Assembly: GCF_018603905.1 (NCBI RefSeq)
Contig: NZ_JAHFZZ010000003.1
Span: 496,001-560,000 of the forward strand
DNA length: 64,000 nucleotides
Source: Nonomuraea sp. NEAU-A123
GTDB lineage: Bacteria; Actinomycetota; Actinomycetes; Streptosporangiales; Streptosporangiaceae
Direction: 5' to 3'
Part shown: one piece after another, positions 14,895 through 23,639 of the stretch
How the letters are laid out: each line of letters begins with the position of its first letter
How positions within the stretch are numbered: position 1 is the stretch's first letter
The notes under the pieces: generated by a model
What the model saw: only the letters and a program-made list of their open reading frames with translations
Database searches by the model: none
What the model was told of the DNA's origin: nothing
Made by a program: the position numbers and the translations under genes

Positions 14895-17324
14895 TTAACG
14901 ACCATCGGAGAGCTGACCAGCTGGTTCGTTTGGCAACCCCAGACAACGATTGAAATCAGCCTTGGAGTCCATTGCTTTGCGGGTGCTGGCGCCGCCGCTT
15001 GCGCGGAGCGGGACGCCCAGGTCCTGGGCTCGGTGGATGATGTAGGTGGTGCTGGTGCCCTTCTCGCGTGCGATGTCTGCCAGGGTCCGGCGGCGTGTGA
15101 TGTACTGCTCGTATAGCCAGTCTCGGTCGATGACGTTGTGCTGTTTGAAGTAGCGCCCGACCTTCCGCAGTTCGATGCCGTACTCCGCTGCGAGCCTGGT
15201 CACGGTGGATTTCGATACTCCGACGTCGATCGCGATGGTGCGCGCAGACTGATGCTCGTCGAGGTAGCGGCGGCGAAGTTCCTCTTCGGTGAGCACTTGG
15301 CGGGCGGCGTGGCTCACCTGGCCGAGGGCGCGGGCTTGGGCGGTGCTGAGCGGTGGGGCCGGGATCGGGTGTTCCTCAAGGAGAAGACGCACGGCCTCGA
15401 TGCTGACGCCGAGCGTCTGGGCGGCTGATCCGGCTGGGTAACGGCGTCCGCGAGTCAACTCGTGCAGGCGATCAATGTTGATGGTCGACGGGTCAGTGCC
15501 GGGCAGGTCGAGACCGTCGAGTATTCCGAGTGGCGGGCACCAGGCCACCGGTTCGCTCCGTAGTCCGCATCCGCTGACGAAGTCGCGTGCGACTTGCCTG
15601 AGTGCGTTCGCGAGTTGCGGAGTCCACACCTCTGTGAAGCGCTCTGCTTCCGCGCGGAAGGAGTTCACGTCAGTGGTGGGGAAGTCAGGCGCGCGGTCGA
15701 GGGGCATGCCGCTGATCTGGTTGAACAGGACGCATCGCGCGATGCGAGCACGTCGCCCGATTCCTGGAGATTGGCCGCTTTGGCGGCAGATCTCTACCCA
15801 CTGTTCGGCGGGCAGCAGGTTCGAGTAGTCCAGGGTGCGGCGTCGCTGGTAGTCGATGGGGATGTCGTTCTCGTCCAGGTAGTGCACGAGGTGAACCAGA
15901 GCCGCGGCGACGGGTTCCCAGCACTGCCGGTCGTGCAGCATCTGCAGGACGCGCGATAGCGAGTTGCCGACGCTGATCGATCCGAGCATCGATGCGGCCT
16001 CGTCGAGTTCGAGTTTGGTCCCGACCAGAAGCGCCGCTGCGGCCAGCACAGGTGCCAGGATTCGCTGGTAGGCGCCGCTGGAGGGGCTCAGCCGCACGGC
16101 CCATGACGGCCACAACGTGGCGGGGAGTTTGCGTGAGCGCCGGCCGATCTGCCGGGCGGTGGCGGACGGCGAGGAGGGAAGCGCGACGGTTTGGAATCGC
16201 AGTTGATCGCTCGGGCGAAGAAGCGGTCCGAGTGCGGCCAGTTGCACGGTCTGTAGGACGGTGCCGGTGCCGCGACCCCAACTCCGGATGGTGGTGGTCG
16301 TGGTCTTCTCGGATCCGTCGCGGGTCTTGCCGATCACCGTGCGCAGCGCGTGGGCGGCTGTGTCCAGATGTTCCTCGCCGAGCACCTGCATCGCGGTGAT
16401 GACCGCGACTGCGGTCATCACCGCGGTCGGCGGCGCCATAGCCCCTGGACGGCCCATTGCAGCCGCTCGGCGCTCCGGTTCGTTGCTTGGCCGGGGAGTG
16501 AGGTAGATGCCGAGGATGTCGGCGGGAACCCTTGCCGCCAAGTCGTCAGCGTTCAGGTGGATCAGCATTCGGCTGGCGACTGCGCGCAGTTCCGAGAGCG
16601 CCACGGTGGAAGGTTGGGGGTGGCGAGAATACTGGCCGAAATCCGCATGGCCAGTCTCGATCATGTTCATGATCAGGTCCTGGGCCTCAACCACGGGATG
16701 GCCGGCGGCCAGGCGGACGACCTCAGCTTGAGTAAGGTCCTGGTCGCATCCGCGTGGAGCGGTGAGGTCAGCGCTGCGTGCCGGGCGTCCGCCGCAGCGT
16801 CCTGGGATCGGCAGGCTGTGTCGGGAGAAGGGGCGTGCTCGTGTGAGGCGTCTGCATCCCTGGCAGGTGTCCGCGAGGAGGAGGGAGTGGCGGGTGCAGG
16901 CGAACGACCAGCCCAGGCGCCATTCCAGTCTCCATCGTCCGGCGTTGTCTGCGAGGCAGTCGGGGCAGTATCGCGATCCGGTGCCCCGCCCCCAGAGCCG
17001 ATGCCGGTTGACCTGTCGCTTCTCATGATCGATCAACAGCGCTCGTCCGTGGAAGTGGGCCAGTGTCATGGCATGAACACGCTGTTTGTCCAGGCCGGTG
17101 GCGAAGGCGATGTTGTCGGCTTCGCGCTCGCTCAGGGCGATGGTCCAATCGGTGGGGCGGGGGTGGCGAAGATCCCGGCTCTTGGCCTTCGTCAAGAGGC
17201 CGAGGCTGGAGAGTACGTCGCCGTAGCGGATCTGCGTTCGGTGCGCGTATGCCTCCAACCAGAAGTCCAGGGACTCTCCGGGAAGCGGTGTCATCCGGAT
17301 CGGCAGCGTCCGCATCACGGTCAT
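14895..17324 (-). CDS. tniQ: TniQ/TnsD-family target-selection protein
   Basis: 809 aa from the ATG at 17324, in ATGA overlap with tnsC. The N-terminus has the TniQ hallmark LPIRMTPLPGESLDFWLEAY near residues 7-26. A zinc finger follows: C120-x2-C123, C143-x2-H146 and C154-x2-C157 (YCPDC, FACTRH, TCQGC). At the C-terminus are two tandem helix-turn-helix-like units (ARTIAIDVGVSKSTVTRLAA and TLADIAREKGTSTTYIIHRA). At 809 aa it is much longer than the short TniQ of CRISPR-linked elements and longer than Tn7 TnsD (about 510 aa). This suits a protein that reads a specific chromosomal site and recruits TnsC there. The likely site is the 3' end of dnaB. Confidence 0.93.
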   Translation of the reverse strand: MTVMRTLPIRMTPLPGESLDFWLEAYAHRTQIRYGDVLSSLGLLTKAKSRDLRHPRPTDWTIALSEREADNIAFATGLDKQRVHAMTLAHFHGRALLIDHEKRQVNRHRLWGRGTGSRYCPDCLADNAGRWRLEWRLGWSFACTRHSLLLADTCQGCRRLTRARPFSRHSLPIPGRCGGRPARSADLTAPRGCDQDLTQAEVVRLAAGHPVVEAQDLIMNMIETGHADFGQYSRHPQPSTVALSELRAVASRMLIHLNADDLAARVPADILGIYLTPRPSNEPERRAAAMGRPGAMAPPTAVMTAVAVITAMQVLGEEHLDTAAHALRTVIGKTRDGSEKTTTTTIRSWGRGTGTVLQTVQLAALGPLLRPSDQLRFQTVALPSSPSATARQIGRRSRKLPATLWPSWAVRLSPSSGAYQRILAPVLAAAALLVGTKLELDEAASMLGSISVGNSLSRVLQMLHDRQCWEPVAAALVHLVHYLDENDIPIDYQRRRTLDYSNLLPAEQWVEICRQSGQSPGIGRRARIARCVLFNQISGMPLDRAPDFPTTDVNSFRAEAERFTEVWTPQLANALRQVARDFVSGCGLRSEPVAWCPPLGILDGLDLPGTDPSTINIDRLHELTRGRRYPAGSAAQTLGVSIEAVRLLLEEHPIPAPPLSTAQARALGQVSHAARQVLTEEELRRRYLDEHQSARTIAIDVGVSKSTVTRLAAEYGIELRKVGRYFKQHNVIDRDWLYEQYITRRRTLADIAREKGTSTTYIIHRAQDLGVPLRASGGASTRKAMDSKADFNRCLGLPNEPAGQLSDGR

Positions 17325-18451
17325 CCTCGTCGCCTCGCGGACGGCTTCGGCTTGGTGGTCTTCTTGCCGGCGGCCAGCAGAGCCTCCCACTGCGCCTGCT
17401 GTTCTTGTGCGGCCCGGTCGAGTTTGACCATGGTCATCAGCTCAAGGGTCAAACGCTCCTCTCCGGTTCGGATCGCCCGCAGGCACGCTCGTTTGATCAA
17501 TGTCATCAGGGAGCCGATGTGCCCGCTGCAGCGGGCGTATAGGTGGTCGGAAAGGTCGTCGGCGAGCATGCCGGGATGCTTGTCGGCCAGTACCAGACGT
17601 TGTTCTAGGGAGAGGAGGAAGTTGCGCCATTGCGTGCGTCCGGCTTCGTCGTCGATCGTGAACGGATCCAGAGCGAGCGGGGTGATGCGGCGTTCGAGCT
17701 GCGGATCGTCGTAGAGACCCTTGTCCTTCAGGCCGTGCCCGATGAAGAGAATCATCAGCGGGAACTCGTTGGCGATCGTCTTGAACTGGTTGGCCAGCTC
17801 GGTTCCGCGGATCGACCGGAATCTGAGGAACTGAAGGTCATCGACCAGCAAGAGCCGTGACTCGCAAGACAGGGCGCAGTCCAGGGCGCGGGACAGGAAC
17901 GAGTTCGCCGTCCCGCTGTTGCGCCCAGAGTGGGCGAAGAACTCCAACATCGCCCAGTTGAAGTCCTTGATCGTGGTGTCGCCCATCATCCCGACCCGGA
18001 TCACCGGCCACCGCTCGTGCCCGGCCGCGGTGAATCGGCCGTGCTGGCGGATCAGGTCGTTGTGGACGCGCTTGGCGAACGACAGCCCGATCGTGGTCTT
18101 GCCCAGGCCAGGGAACGCGTCAACGGCGGCCATCCCCTTGGCCTCCCAGTTCGGCTGATCCAGGCCCGCTTCGAGGATGTCAGTCAGATCCTCGACGAGC
18201 TGACTTGCCTGCATCGTCTTGATCGGACGCAGATTGGCGAGGAACCTGCGGCGCCCCAGATCGTGCTCGGCCTTCGCCTCCGGCTTCATCGCCTTGAGGC
18301 CGTGCGCGGTTATGTCCGGCGGGCGAGGGAAGTCCGGCGCCTCAGCGAACGCCGCGAAGCCTTCCTTCCTGGTCAGGGTCAGATCGTCGAGTGCCAGGTT
18401 CCGCCACGCGGGATCATCCTCCATGGGGACCTGGACCTCAGCCGGGATCAC
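17321..18451 (-). CDS. tnsC: TnsC/TniB-like AAA+ ATPase, transposition regulator
   Basis: 376 aa. Walker A is DAFPGLGKTT near residues 111-120 and Walker B is LLLVDDLQFL near 200-209. A sensor-like segment ILFIGHGLKDKGLY follows, then an arginine-rich helical lid. The N-terminal 80 residues probably contact other Tns proteins and the basic C-terminus (KKTTKPKPSARRRG) DNA or TnsA. TnsC polymerises on target DNA and links TniQ to the TnsAB transposase. The ATGA overlaps with tnsB (18448-18451) and tniQ (17321-17324) show a single operon. Confidence 0.93.
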   Translation of the reverse strand: MIPAEVQVPMEDDPAWRNLALDDLTLTRKEGFAAFAEAPDFPRPPDITAHGLKAMKPEAKAEHDLGRRRFLANLRPIKTMQASQLVEDLTDILEAGLDQPNWEAKGMAAVDAFPGLGKTTIGLSFAKRVHNDLIRQHGRFTAAGHERWPVIRVGMMGDTTIKDFNWAMLEFFAHSGRNSGTANSFLSRALDCALSCESRLLLVDDLQFLRFRSIRGTELANQFKTIANEFPLMILFIGHGLKDKGLYDDPQLERRITPLALDPFTIDDEAGRTQWRNFLLSLEQRLVLADKHPGMLADDLSDHLYARCSGHIGSLMTLIKRACLRAIRTGEERLTLELMTMVKLDRAAQEQQAQWEALLAAGKKTTKPKPSARRRG

Positions 18452-20537
18452 AGATCCTCCAGAGCATCGGCGTAGAAGGCGACCTCGTCGACCTCAACGC
18501 CGTCTGCGGGGACTTCAAAGTCGGCTTCGTCGTCGTCACCCTCGAGCTCGCCCCGTAGCGGCTCCAACGCCTTGGGCGGCTCGAAGGGATCCTCGTGCTC
18601 GGTGGGGAACGTCGGTTGTTCCAAGGCCATCCGCAGCGCCATCCGCCGTTCCTGCCGTGTGGTGCCAAGCCCGAGTTTCCACCGTTCCAGCAGCTGGTCG
18701 ATGGCGAGGCGGTCGTTGGGGTACGCGCATGTCTCCGCGGCCAGTTTTCGGCCGAACCGTCGGGCGTCCAGGCTCACCGGCATGTCCAACCCGGCAGCGT
18801 GCTCCCAGGTCAGGATGTGCCACTTGCGGTCGAGGTCGCGGAAGTAGGCGTGGGTGATGTCGTCGGGGTTCACCTGGATCGGCCACAGCCCGTTCTCGTA
18901 GGGGCTGATCCGGTCGGGCTTGTAGAGCCCTTCCCCGGTGTAGCGGCAGCCGAGAGCCTCGACGCCGTAGTGCTGCATGGTCCGCCACTCGGTCCGCAGG
19001 AACTCCAGCGCCAGATAGGGGTCGCGCGGGACCTCGATGTAGCCGGCCCTGGCCATCCCGTGCTCGAACATCTGCGCCGGTGACATGCGGTATTTCGGGA
19101 GACTCGGCTCGACCAGACCGTCGTGCGGCCTGAGGTGGTAGTCGGCCGCGATCCACTGCCGGATCTTGTCGGCGAGCTCGTCCACGTAATAGAACGCCTG
19201 GCCCTCGGGGTCCACACCCCGCTTAGAGATATCGGGCCCCTTGTAGCCGGGCAGCTTCTCCAACAGGTCCTGCCGCAGGGTCCTGAAGAACCGCTCAACA
19301 GGCCCTTTGTCCCGGCCCGTGCGCAGCCGGGCCGGCTGGATGGAGATCCCCATCCGCGCGCACACGCTCGTGAGGTGCGCCGACACGTAGATCTTCCCGT
19401 GGTCCACCACGATCGTCTCCGGCACCACCGCCGGCCCGCGGCCCGGACCATCGGCCCCTCGATCGCGTCCCGGTCCACCAGGACACGGCGCGGAATGCCG
19501 TGCTCGGGCCAGACCGCGTTCGGCGGCCAATGCGGAAGCACACTCGGCGGCCGGTAGCACTGGTAGAGCACCATCGCCGCGTCCACCGCGTTGGTCGAGA
19601 CCGGCGTCAGCCGCAGCCCGACAATGCAGCGGGTGTACCAGTCGACCGTCAACTCGCAGTTCACCCACTTGAGGGTCATTGGGTCCAGCGCGAAGACGTC
19701 CAGCCTCGTGGTGTCCATCAGCACGTACTCGCCCGGCCGGGTCGGCCGGAGCTTGCCGTAGGCGCCCTTCGGGCGGTCTGCGATGTCGCGGTTCCGCTTG
19801 GTGCTGTGCCGGAACGTGGGGTGCCGCTTCTCCAGCTCCTCCATGGCTTTGTAGGCGGTGGAGCGGCCCGGGATCTGCACCACGCCCTCGCCATACCGGG
19901 CGATGGTCCGGGCCCGGGTCCGCTCGAGGACCGTCTTGATCATCGGGGTGGCGTCGTCGACATGGTCGAGCATCACCTCGATGGCGATCTCCACCCACCG
20001 CTGGTCGCACCGATCCAGGACCGCATCCGCGCGGATCGGCGGCGCCAGTCCGGCCTCTCCGCTGCCATTGGCATCGCCCACCCACCGGCAGATCGTGCGC
20101 ACCGTGACACCGAGTTCAGCAGCCTTCGCCTCATACCTGGCCATGAGCGGCAGACCCGGATCGTATTCCGGCCGGGGCTCCGCAGGGCCGGCCAGCTCAG
20201 CGCTCCCAGACTTGTAGCCGGTGCGGACCTCTCGAACATGCTCGACTCGCTCAAGGATCTTCGCCATCGTCTTGCGGTGCTTCCGGTCGGCGAGCATCGA
20301 CAAGATCGCGCCGCCCAGCTCCTTGTCATCGCTGGAGGAGGGACCCGGCTCATCCGGCACGACCCGGGCCCGCTCCGAGAACAGCAGTTCCCTGGCCGCG
20401 ACCCGGACCACACCGAGACGGTCTCGCAGCACGACCTCGGTCCCGCTCATCGTGGCGACGATCTCGACGACCACGGCCGCTTCACCGTCGTAGAGAATCC
20501 GGGTGCCTACCTGCAGCCGGATCGACCCGGCGTTCAC
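18448..20537 (-). pseudogene. tnsB: TnsB-like DDE transposase, split by a frameshift near 19,430
   Basis: The N-terminal part, from the GTG at 20537, reads in one frame to about residue 368 and includes the first catalytic Asp in GEYVLMDTTRLDVF (about D275). From about 19,430 homology continues in a different frame with the second Asp in VVPETIVVDHGKIYVS and the Glu in GPVERFFRTLRQDLLE, then a Mu-type C-terminal domain. Restoring one base gives about 696 aa, the size of Tn7 TnsB (702 aa). The break falls in a GC-only stretch, so a sequence error is possible. If real, no single product holds the DDE triad. The start overlaps the tnsA stop (GTGA). Confidence 0.9.
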
Positions 20538-21265
20538 ACCACCCTCCGCAGCACGTGGCCAGGCCCGAGCGGCGTCTTCAGATCCGTGGTCAGCCTGCCG
20601 ACCCACATCAGATGGAACACCGAGGCCCGCACCAGGCGGGAGTCGAACTCCGGCGCCATGGCGAACGCCTCGGCCAACGGCGCACCGTCCAACTCAGCTC
20701 GATCCAGCGCTTCCAGGATCTCCGGTGCGAACAACCACTCGCGCCGGAACCCGGCCAGGAAACGGAGGTTCTCCAGCTCCGCGACGGGAGGCTCGCTCCA
20801 CACCTGGTAACCCCAACCACGCGACTCGATCACCTCGCGGGACCACGCGAACGTGAAGGCCACCGCCTCCTTCGACAACCTGTGCGCGGGCTTGACGTCG
20901 ACGACGACCGGACCGGTATCGGCGAGCAGGAGGTAGTCGGGAATGTGTCTCCGCGTCAACCCGTCGACCTGCGCTGTCAGGTGGAGCGGCTGCGCGATGA
21001 TCCGTTTCACGGTCGGATCGAAGTCGGCGTACAAGAGCCGGGCGAGTTCCAGCCGAGACTCATAGATGACCAGGTCAGCTTCCGTGGCCGACCAGTAAGA
21101 ACCCGAATAATGCGCCTGGCCCAGATGCCAGCGGAACGTCCGCCACGGTCCCGCAGCGAACAGCACCTCCACGGGAACCTCGCTGAAACCGTACGACGCG
21201 GCATCGTTCTTGCCACGTGCCCTGACCTGCAGCGTGGCACTGGCGATCACACCTTGATCCGGCAT
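20534..21265 (-). CDS. tnsA: TnsA-like endonuclease subunit of a heteromeric transposase
   Basis: 243 aa from the ATG at 21265. The TnsA nuclease core is visible: Glu residues in YESRLELARLLY (about 69 and 73), Asp110 in RRHIPDYLLL and the VVDVKP strand with Lys125. This is the restriction-enzyme-like fold that cuts the 5' ends of the transposon, giving cut-and-paste movement. Its presence separates this element from Tn5053-type transposons, which lack TnsA. It is the promoter-proximal gene, reading away from the right end. Confidence 0.92.
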   Translation of the reverse strand: MPDQGVIASATLQVRARGKNDAASYGFSEVPVEVLFAAGPWRTFRWHLGQAHYSGSYWSATEADLVIYESRLELARLLYADFDPTVKRIIAQPLHLTAQVDGLTRRHIPDYLLLADTGPVVVDVKPAHRLSKEAVAFTFAWSREVIESRGWGYQVWSEPPVAELENLRFLAGFRREWLFAPEILEALDRAELDGAPLAEAFAMAPEFDSRLVRASVFHLMWVGRLTTDLKTPLGPGHVLRRVV

Positions 21266-21395
21266 ACAAGCTCGCCCCCAGAAGCGGCTTCCCGACCCTC
21301 ATGCCCACCATGGCGCAAAAGACAGAAGACGTCACAGGAACCGCCTCAAAACTCACCCCACCGGGTGATACTCCTGGCCTGCACATCCGCAGTCC
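21266..21395. promoter_or_regulatory. Subterminal region upstream of tnsA
   Basis: This 130-bp stretch between the tnsA start and the right-end repeats must contain the promoter of the tns operon. I see no clear -10/-35 elements. Its nearness to TnsB sites would allow TnsB to repress its own operon, as in Tn7. Confidence 0.4.
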
Positions 21396-21459
21396 ATTCG
21401 AATTCGACATCCATTTGACATGCGAGCATGGATTTTGACGTCGGAGCGTGGACCCTACA
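21396..21459. repeat. Transposon right end with abutting TnsB-binding-like repeats
   Basis: Repeats with a 20-bp period: 21436-21454 (TGACGTCGGAGCGTGGACC), 21416-21432 (TGACATGCGAGCATGGA) and a weaker third at about 21398-21414 (ATTCGACATCCAT core). The outermost leads into the terminal CCTACA ending at 21459. Tightly packed sites next to the tnsA side match the right end of Tn7. The core TGAC..GAGCGTGGA matches the inverted repeats at the other end. Confidence 0.8.
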
Positions 21460-21464
21460 TTCGG
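21460..21464. repeat. Target-site duplication TTCGG, right copy
   Basis: Identical to 13586-13590. It lies 6 bp from the dnaB stop codon (21471-21473). Confidence 0.9.
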
Positions 21465-21470
21465 AGAATA

Positions 21471-23543
21471 CTAGTGGGTAGCCATGTCAACAAAGCGCGA
21501 ATAATGTCCCTGGAAGGCGACAGTGACGGTGGCAGTTGGACCATTTCGATGCTTGGCAACTATAAGGTCCGCCTCACCCGCCCTGGGCGACTCACGCTCG
21601 TACGCATCCTCGCGATGGAGCAAAATGACCATATCCGCATCTTGCTCAATACTTCCTGATTCGCGCAGGTCACTGACCGCGGGCCGCTTGTCCGTACGCT
21701 GCTCGGGGCCTCGGTTGAGCTGGGAGATCGCGATGACCGGCACCTCCAGCTCCTTGGCCAGCAGCTTGATCGCACGGGAGATCTCCGAGACCTCGTTCTG
21801 GCGGCTCTCGGTCTTCTTCGGCGAGCTCATCAGCTGGAGATAGTCGATGACCACGAAGCGCAGGTCGTTGCGTTGTTTCAGGCGCCGGCACTTGGCCCGG
21901 ATCTCCATCATCGACATGTTGGGCGAGTCGTCGATGAACAGCGGCGCCTCGGCCACCTCGCTCATCCGCCGGGCCAGCCGGGTCCAGTCGTCGTCGCCCA
22001 TCATGCCGGAGCGCATCGCGTGCAGGGCCACCCGCGCCTCGGCCGACAGCAGACGCATCGTGATCTCGTTGCGCGACATTTCCAGCGAGAAGATGACGGT
22101 GGTCATCCCATGCTTGATCGCCGCCGAACGGGCGAAGTCCAGACCCAAGGTGCTGTTGTGGGTGGGGACGCACGTGCTGCCCGCGAGGTAGAGGTGATCC
22201 GCGTTGTCCACCTCGACGCAGCGGACCGGCTGAGAGGGGACCGGGCGCACGTCCACGATGGAGCGAGCCCCCGTGGTGAAGTCGATCACGTGGCAGGAAT
22301 CCGGCTTGGTGCGCATGACGGCGTTGTAGCCGAGGCTCAGGATCAGCTCGTGAACGTCATGAGCGAGCCGCCGATCCGCCACGGCGAACTGGATCCGCCC
22401 GTCTCCGCCGGCGAACCCGTCCGCGTCGAGCAGGCCCGCCAGCAGGTCACGTCGCTGACGTTCCGAGGCGCGGAGGTAGGGAGCGGGGATGTGCTTCTCT
22501 TCCAGGACGCCCGAGCTGGGTCCGTCGCCGAGCCGGACACCGAGCGTGTACGGCGGAAGCGGAAGCTCTCGCTCATCGAGCGCGAATGCCGCCGACACCG
22601 CGACGGCGTGGTCCGCCCCTCTGCCGGCCCGGAAGATCTCCTCCGTGGTCGCCACGCCGCGCGTCGTCAGCCACTGGTGGCCGGCGTCCGCGACGATCAC
22701 CGTGCCGTCGCTGAACTCCACCTCGTAGCACGGCCTGCCGTGCATGACCTCGGTGGCGGCGACCACCCGGGTGGGCCTGCCGTCGGCCCCGATGAGCTGC
22801 TCGCCGACCGCGATCTCGCCCATGGTCGTCCAGCCCGCCGGGGTGGGCAGCGGCGTGTCGAGCGCCAGCGCCTTGCCGATGGCCGGGCGGGCCGCGACGA
22901 CGATCATCTGGCCCGGGTGCAGGCCGTTGGTGAGCTGGTCGAGGTCCTGGAAGCCGGTGGGCACGCCGACCATCTGGCCGCCGCGGCTGCCGATGGCCTC
23001 CAGCTCGTCGAGGGCGCCCGGCATGATGTCGGCCAGCGGCGCGTAGTCCTCGGACGTGCGCCGCTCGGTGACCTTGTAGATCTCCGCCTGCGCGCGGTCG
23101 ACCAGGTCGTCGACCTCTTCGTTCTGTCCGCCGTAGCCGAAGGAGACGATGCGCGTGCCGGCCTCGATGAGGCGGCGGAGGATGGCCTGCTCACGGACGA
23201 TCTTCGCGTAGTAGCCGGCGTTGGCCGCGGTGGGGACGACGGCCGTCAGCGTGTGGAGGTAGGCGGCACCGCCCACCCGGGCCATCTCGCCGCGTTTCTG
23301 CAGGTCGTCGAAGACCGTGACCGCGTCGGCCGGCTCACCGCGACCGTAGAGGTCGGTGATGACGTCATAGATCATCTGATGGGCGGGCCGGTAGAAGTCG
23401 TCGGACCGGATGAGCTCCACGACGTCGGCGATCGCGTCCTTGGACAGCAGCATGCCGCCCAGCACCGACTGCTCCGCCTCGATGTTGCTCGGCGGCGTCC
23501 GCTCGAAACCCGGGCTTCCGCCACCATCTTCGTCCATGCTCAC
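21471..23543 (-). CDS. dnaB: Replicative DNA helicase DnaB, intein-containing precursor
   Basis: 690-aa precursor. Residues 1-224 are the N-extein: the N-terminal DnaB domain (ERTPPSNIEAEQSVLGGMLL), then the RecA core up to the P-loop ARPAIGK. Residues 225-463 are an intein. The C-extein resumes STLGLDFARSAAIKHGMTTV and carries Walker B (FVVIDYLQLM) and the arginine-finger region (RESGSIEQDADMVILLHRED). Spliced length would be 451 aa, normal for DnaB. The second common DnaB intein site, in RESG/SIEQD, is empty. DnaB is the hexameric helicase at the replication fork. The 3' end of the gene borders the Tn7-like element. Confidence 0.96.
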   Translation of the reverse strand: MSMDEDGGGSPGFERTPPSNIEAEQSVLGGMLLSKDAIADVVELIRSDDFYRPAHQMIYDVITDLYGRGEPADAVTVFDDLQKRGEMARVGGAAYLHTLTAVVPTAANAGYYAKIVREQAILRRLIEAGTRIVSFGYGGQNEEVDDLVDRAQAEIYKVTERRTSEDYAPLADIMPGALDELEAIGSRGGQMVGVPTGFQDLDQLTNGLHPGQMIVVAARPAIGKALALDTPLPTPAGWTTMGEIAVGEQLIGADGRPTRVVAATEVMHGRPCYEVEFSDGTVIVADAGHQWLTTRGVATTEEIFRAGRGADHAVAVSAAFALDERELPLPPYTLGVRLGDGPSSGVLEEKHIPAPYLRASERQRRDLLAGLLDADGFAGGDGRIQFAVADRRLAHDVHELILSLGYNAVMRTKPDSCHVIDFTTGARSIVDVRPVPSQPVRCVEVDNADHLYLAGSTCVPTHNSTLGLDFARSAAIKHGMTTVIFSLEMSRNEITMRLLSAEARVALHAMRSGMMGDDDWTRLARRMSEVAEAPLFIDDSPNMSMMEIRAKCRRLKQRNDLRFVVIDYLQLMSSPKKTESRQNEVSEISRAIKLLAKELEVPVIAISQLNRGPEQRTDKRPAVSDLRESGSIEQDADMVILLHREDAYERESPRAGEADLIVAKHRNGPTATVTVAFQGHYSRFVDMATH
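22155..22871 (-). other. DnaB intein, class 3-type, 239 aa with a shortened LAGLIDADG endonuclease region
   Basis: The intein lies between the P-loop Lys and Ser (AIGK / STLG). It starts with Ala (ALALDTPLPTPAGW), not Cys or Ser, and ends VPTHN. The class 3 triplet is present: Trp in block B (AGHQWLT), Cys in block F (VRCVEVD) and Thr in block G (VPTHN). These inteins use the block F Cys as nucleophile. One clear endonuclease motif remains (LLAGLLDADG) and one degenerate one (TLGVRLGDGPSSG) only about 30 residues before it, so part of the endonuclease is deleted. Splicing is probably intact; homing activity is probably lost. Confidence 0.9.
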
Positions 23544-23639
23544 CGCGCCCCCTCAACCTTGCAGGCGGTCGCACCACCCCCACTTGTAGTCGACCGGTCT
23601 GACAGTTTCGCGGGTTCGCGGTGAGACGGCAACGCGGCC

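Larger units (their letters stand above)
13591..21459 (-). mobile_element. Complete Tn7-like transposon, about 7.9 kb
   Basis: The element begins TGTAGG and ends CCTACA, the inverted Tn7-type TGT...ACA termini, and is flanked by TTCGG on both sides. Inside, on the minus strand, are tnsA, tnsB, tnsC and a tniQ/tnsD-type gene, each overlapping the next by 4 bp, and then one cargo gene. Both ends carry short repeats of the form TGACNN(N)GAGCGTGGA, the expected TnsB-binding sites. It lies 11 bp beyond the dnaB stop codon, with the tnsA end next to dnaB, the same orientation Tn7 takes at glmS. I see no cas genes or CRISPR array. tnsB is split by a frameshift. Confidence 0.95.

Noticed and set aside
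19415..19450. Programmed -1 frameshift in tnsB
   Set aside because: No slippery X-XXY-YYZ heptamer was found at the junction, and Tn7-family TnsB proteins are not known to need recoding.
13591..21459. CRISPR-associated (CAST-type) transposon
   Set aside because: No cas gene, no repeat-spacer array, and the TniQ is of the long site-reading type.
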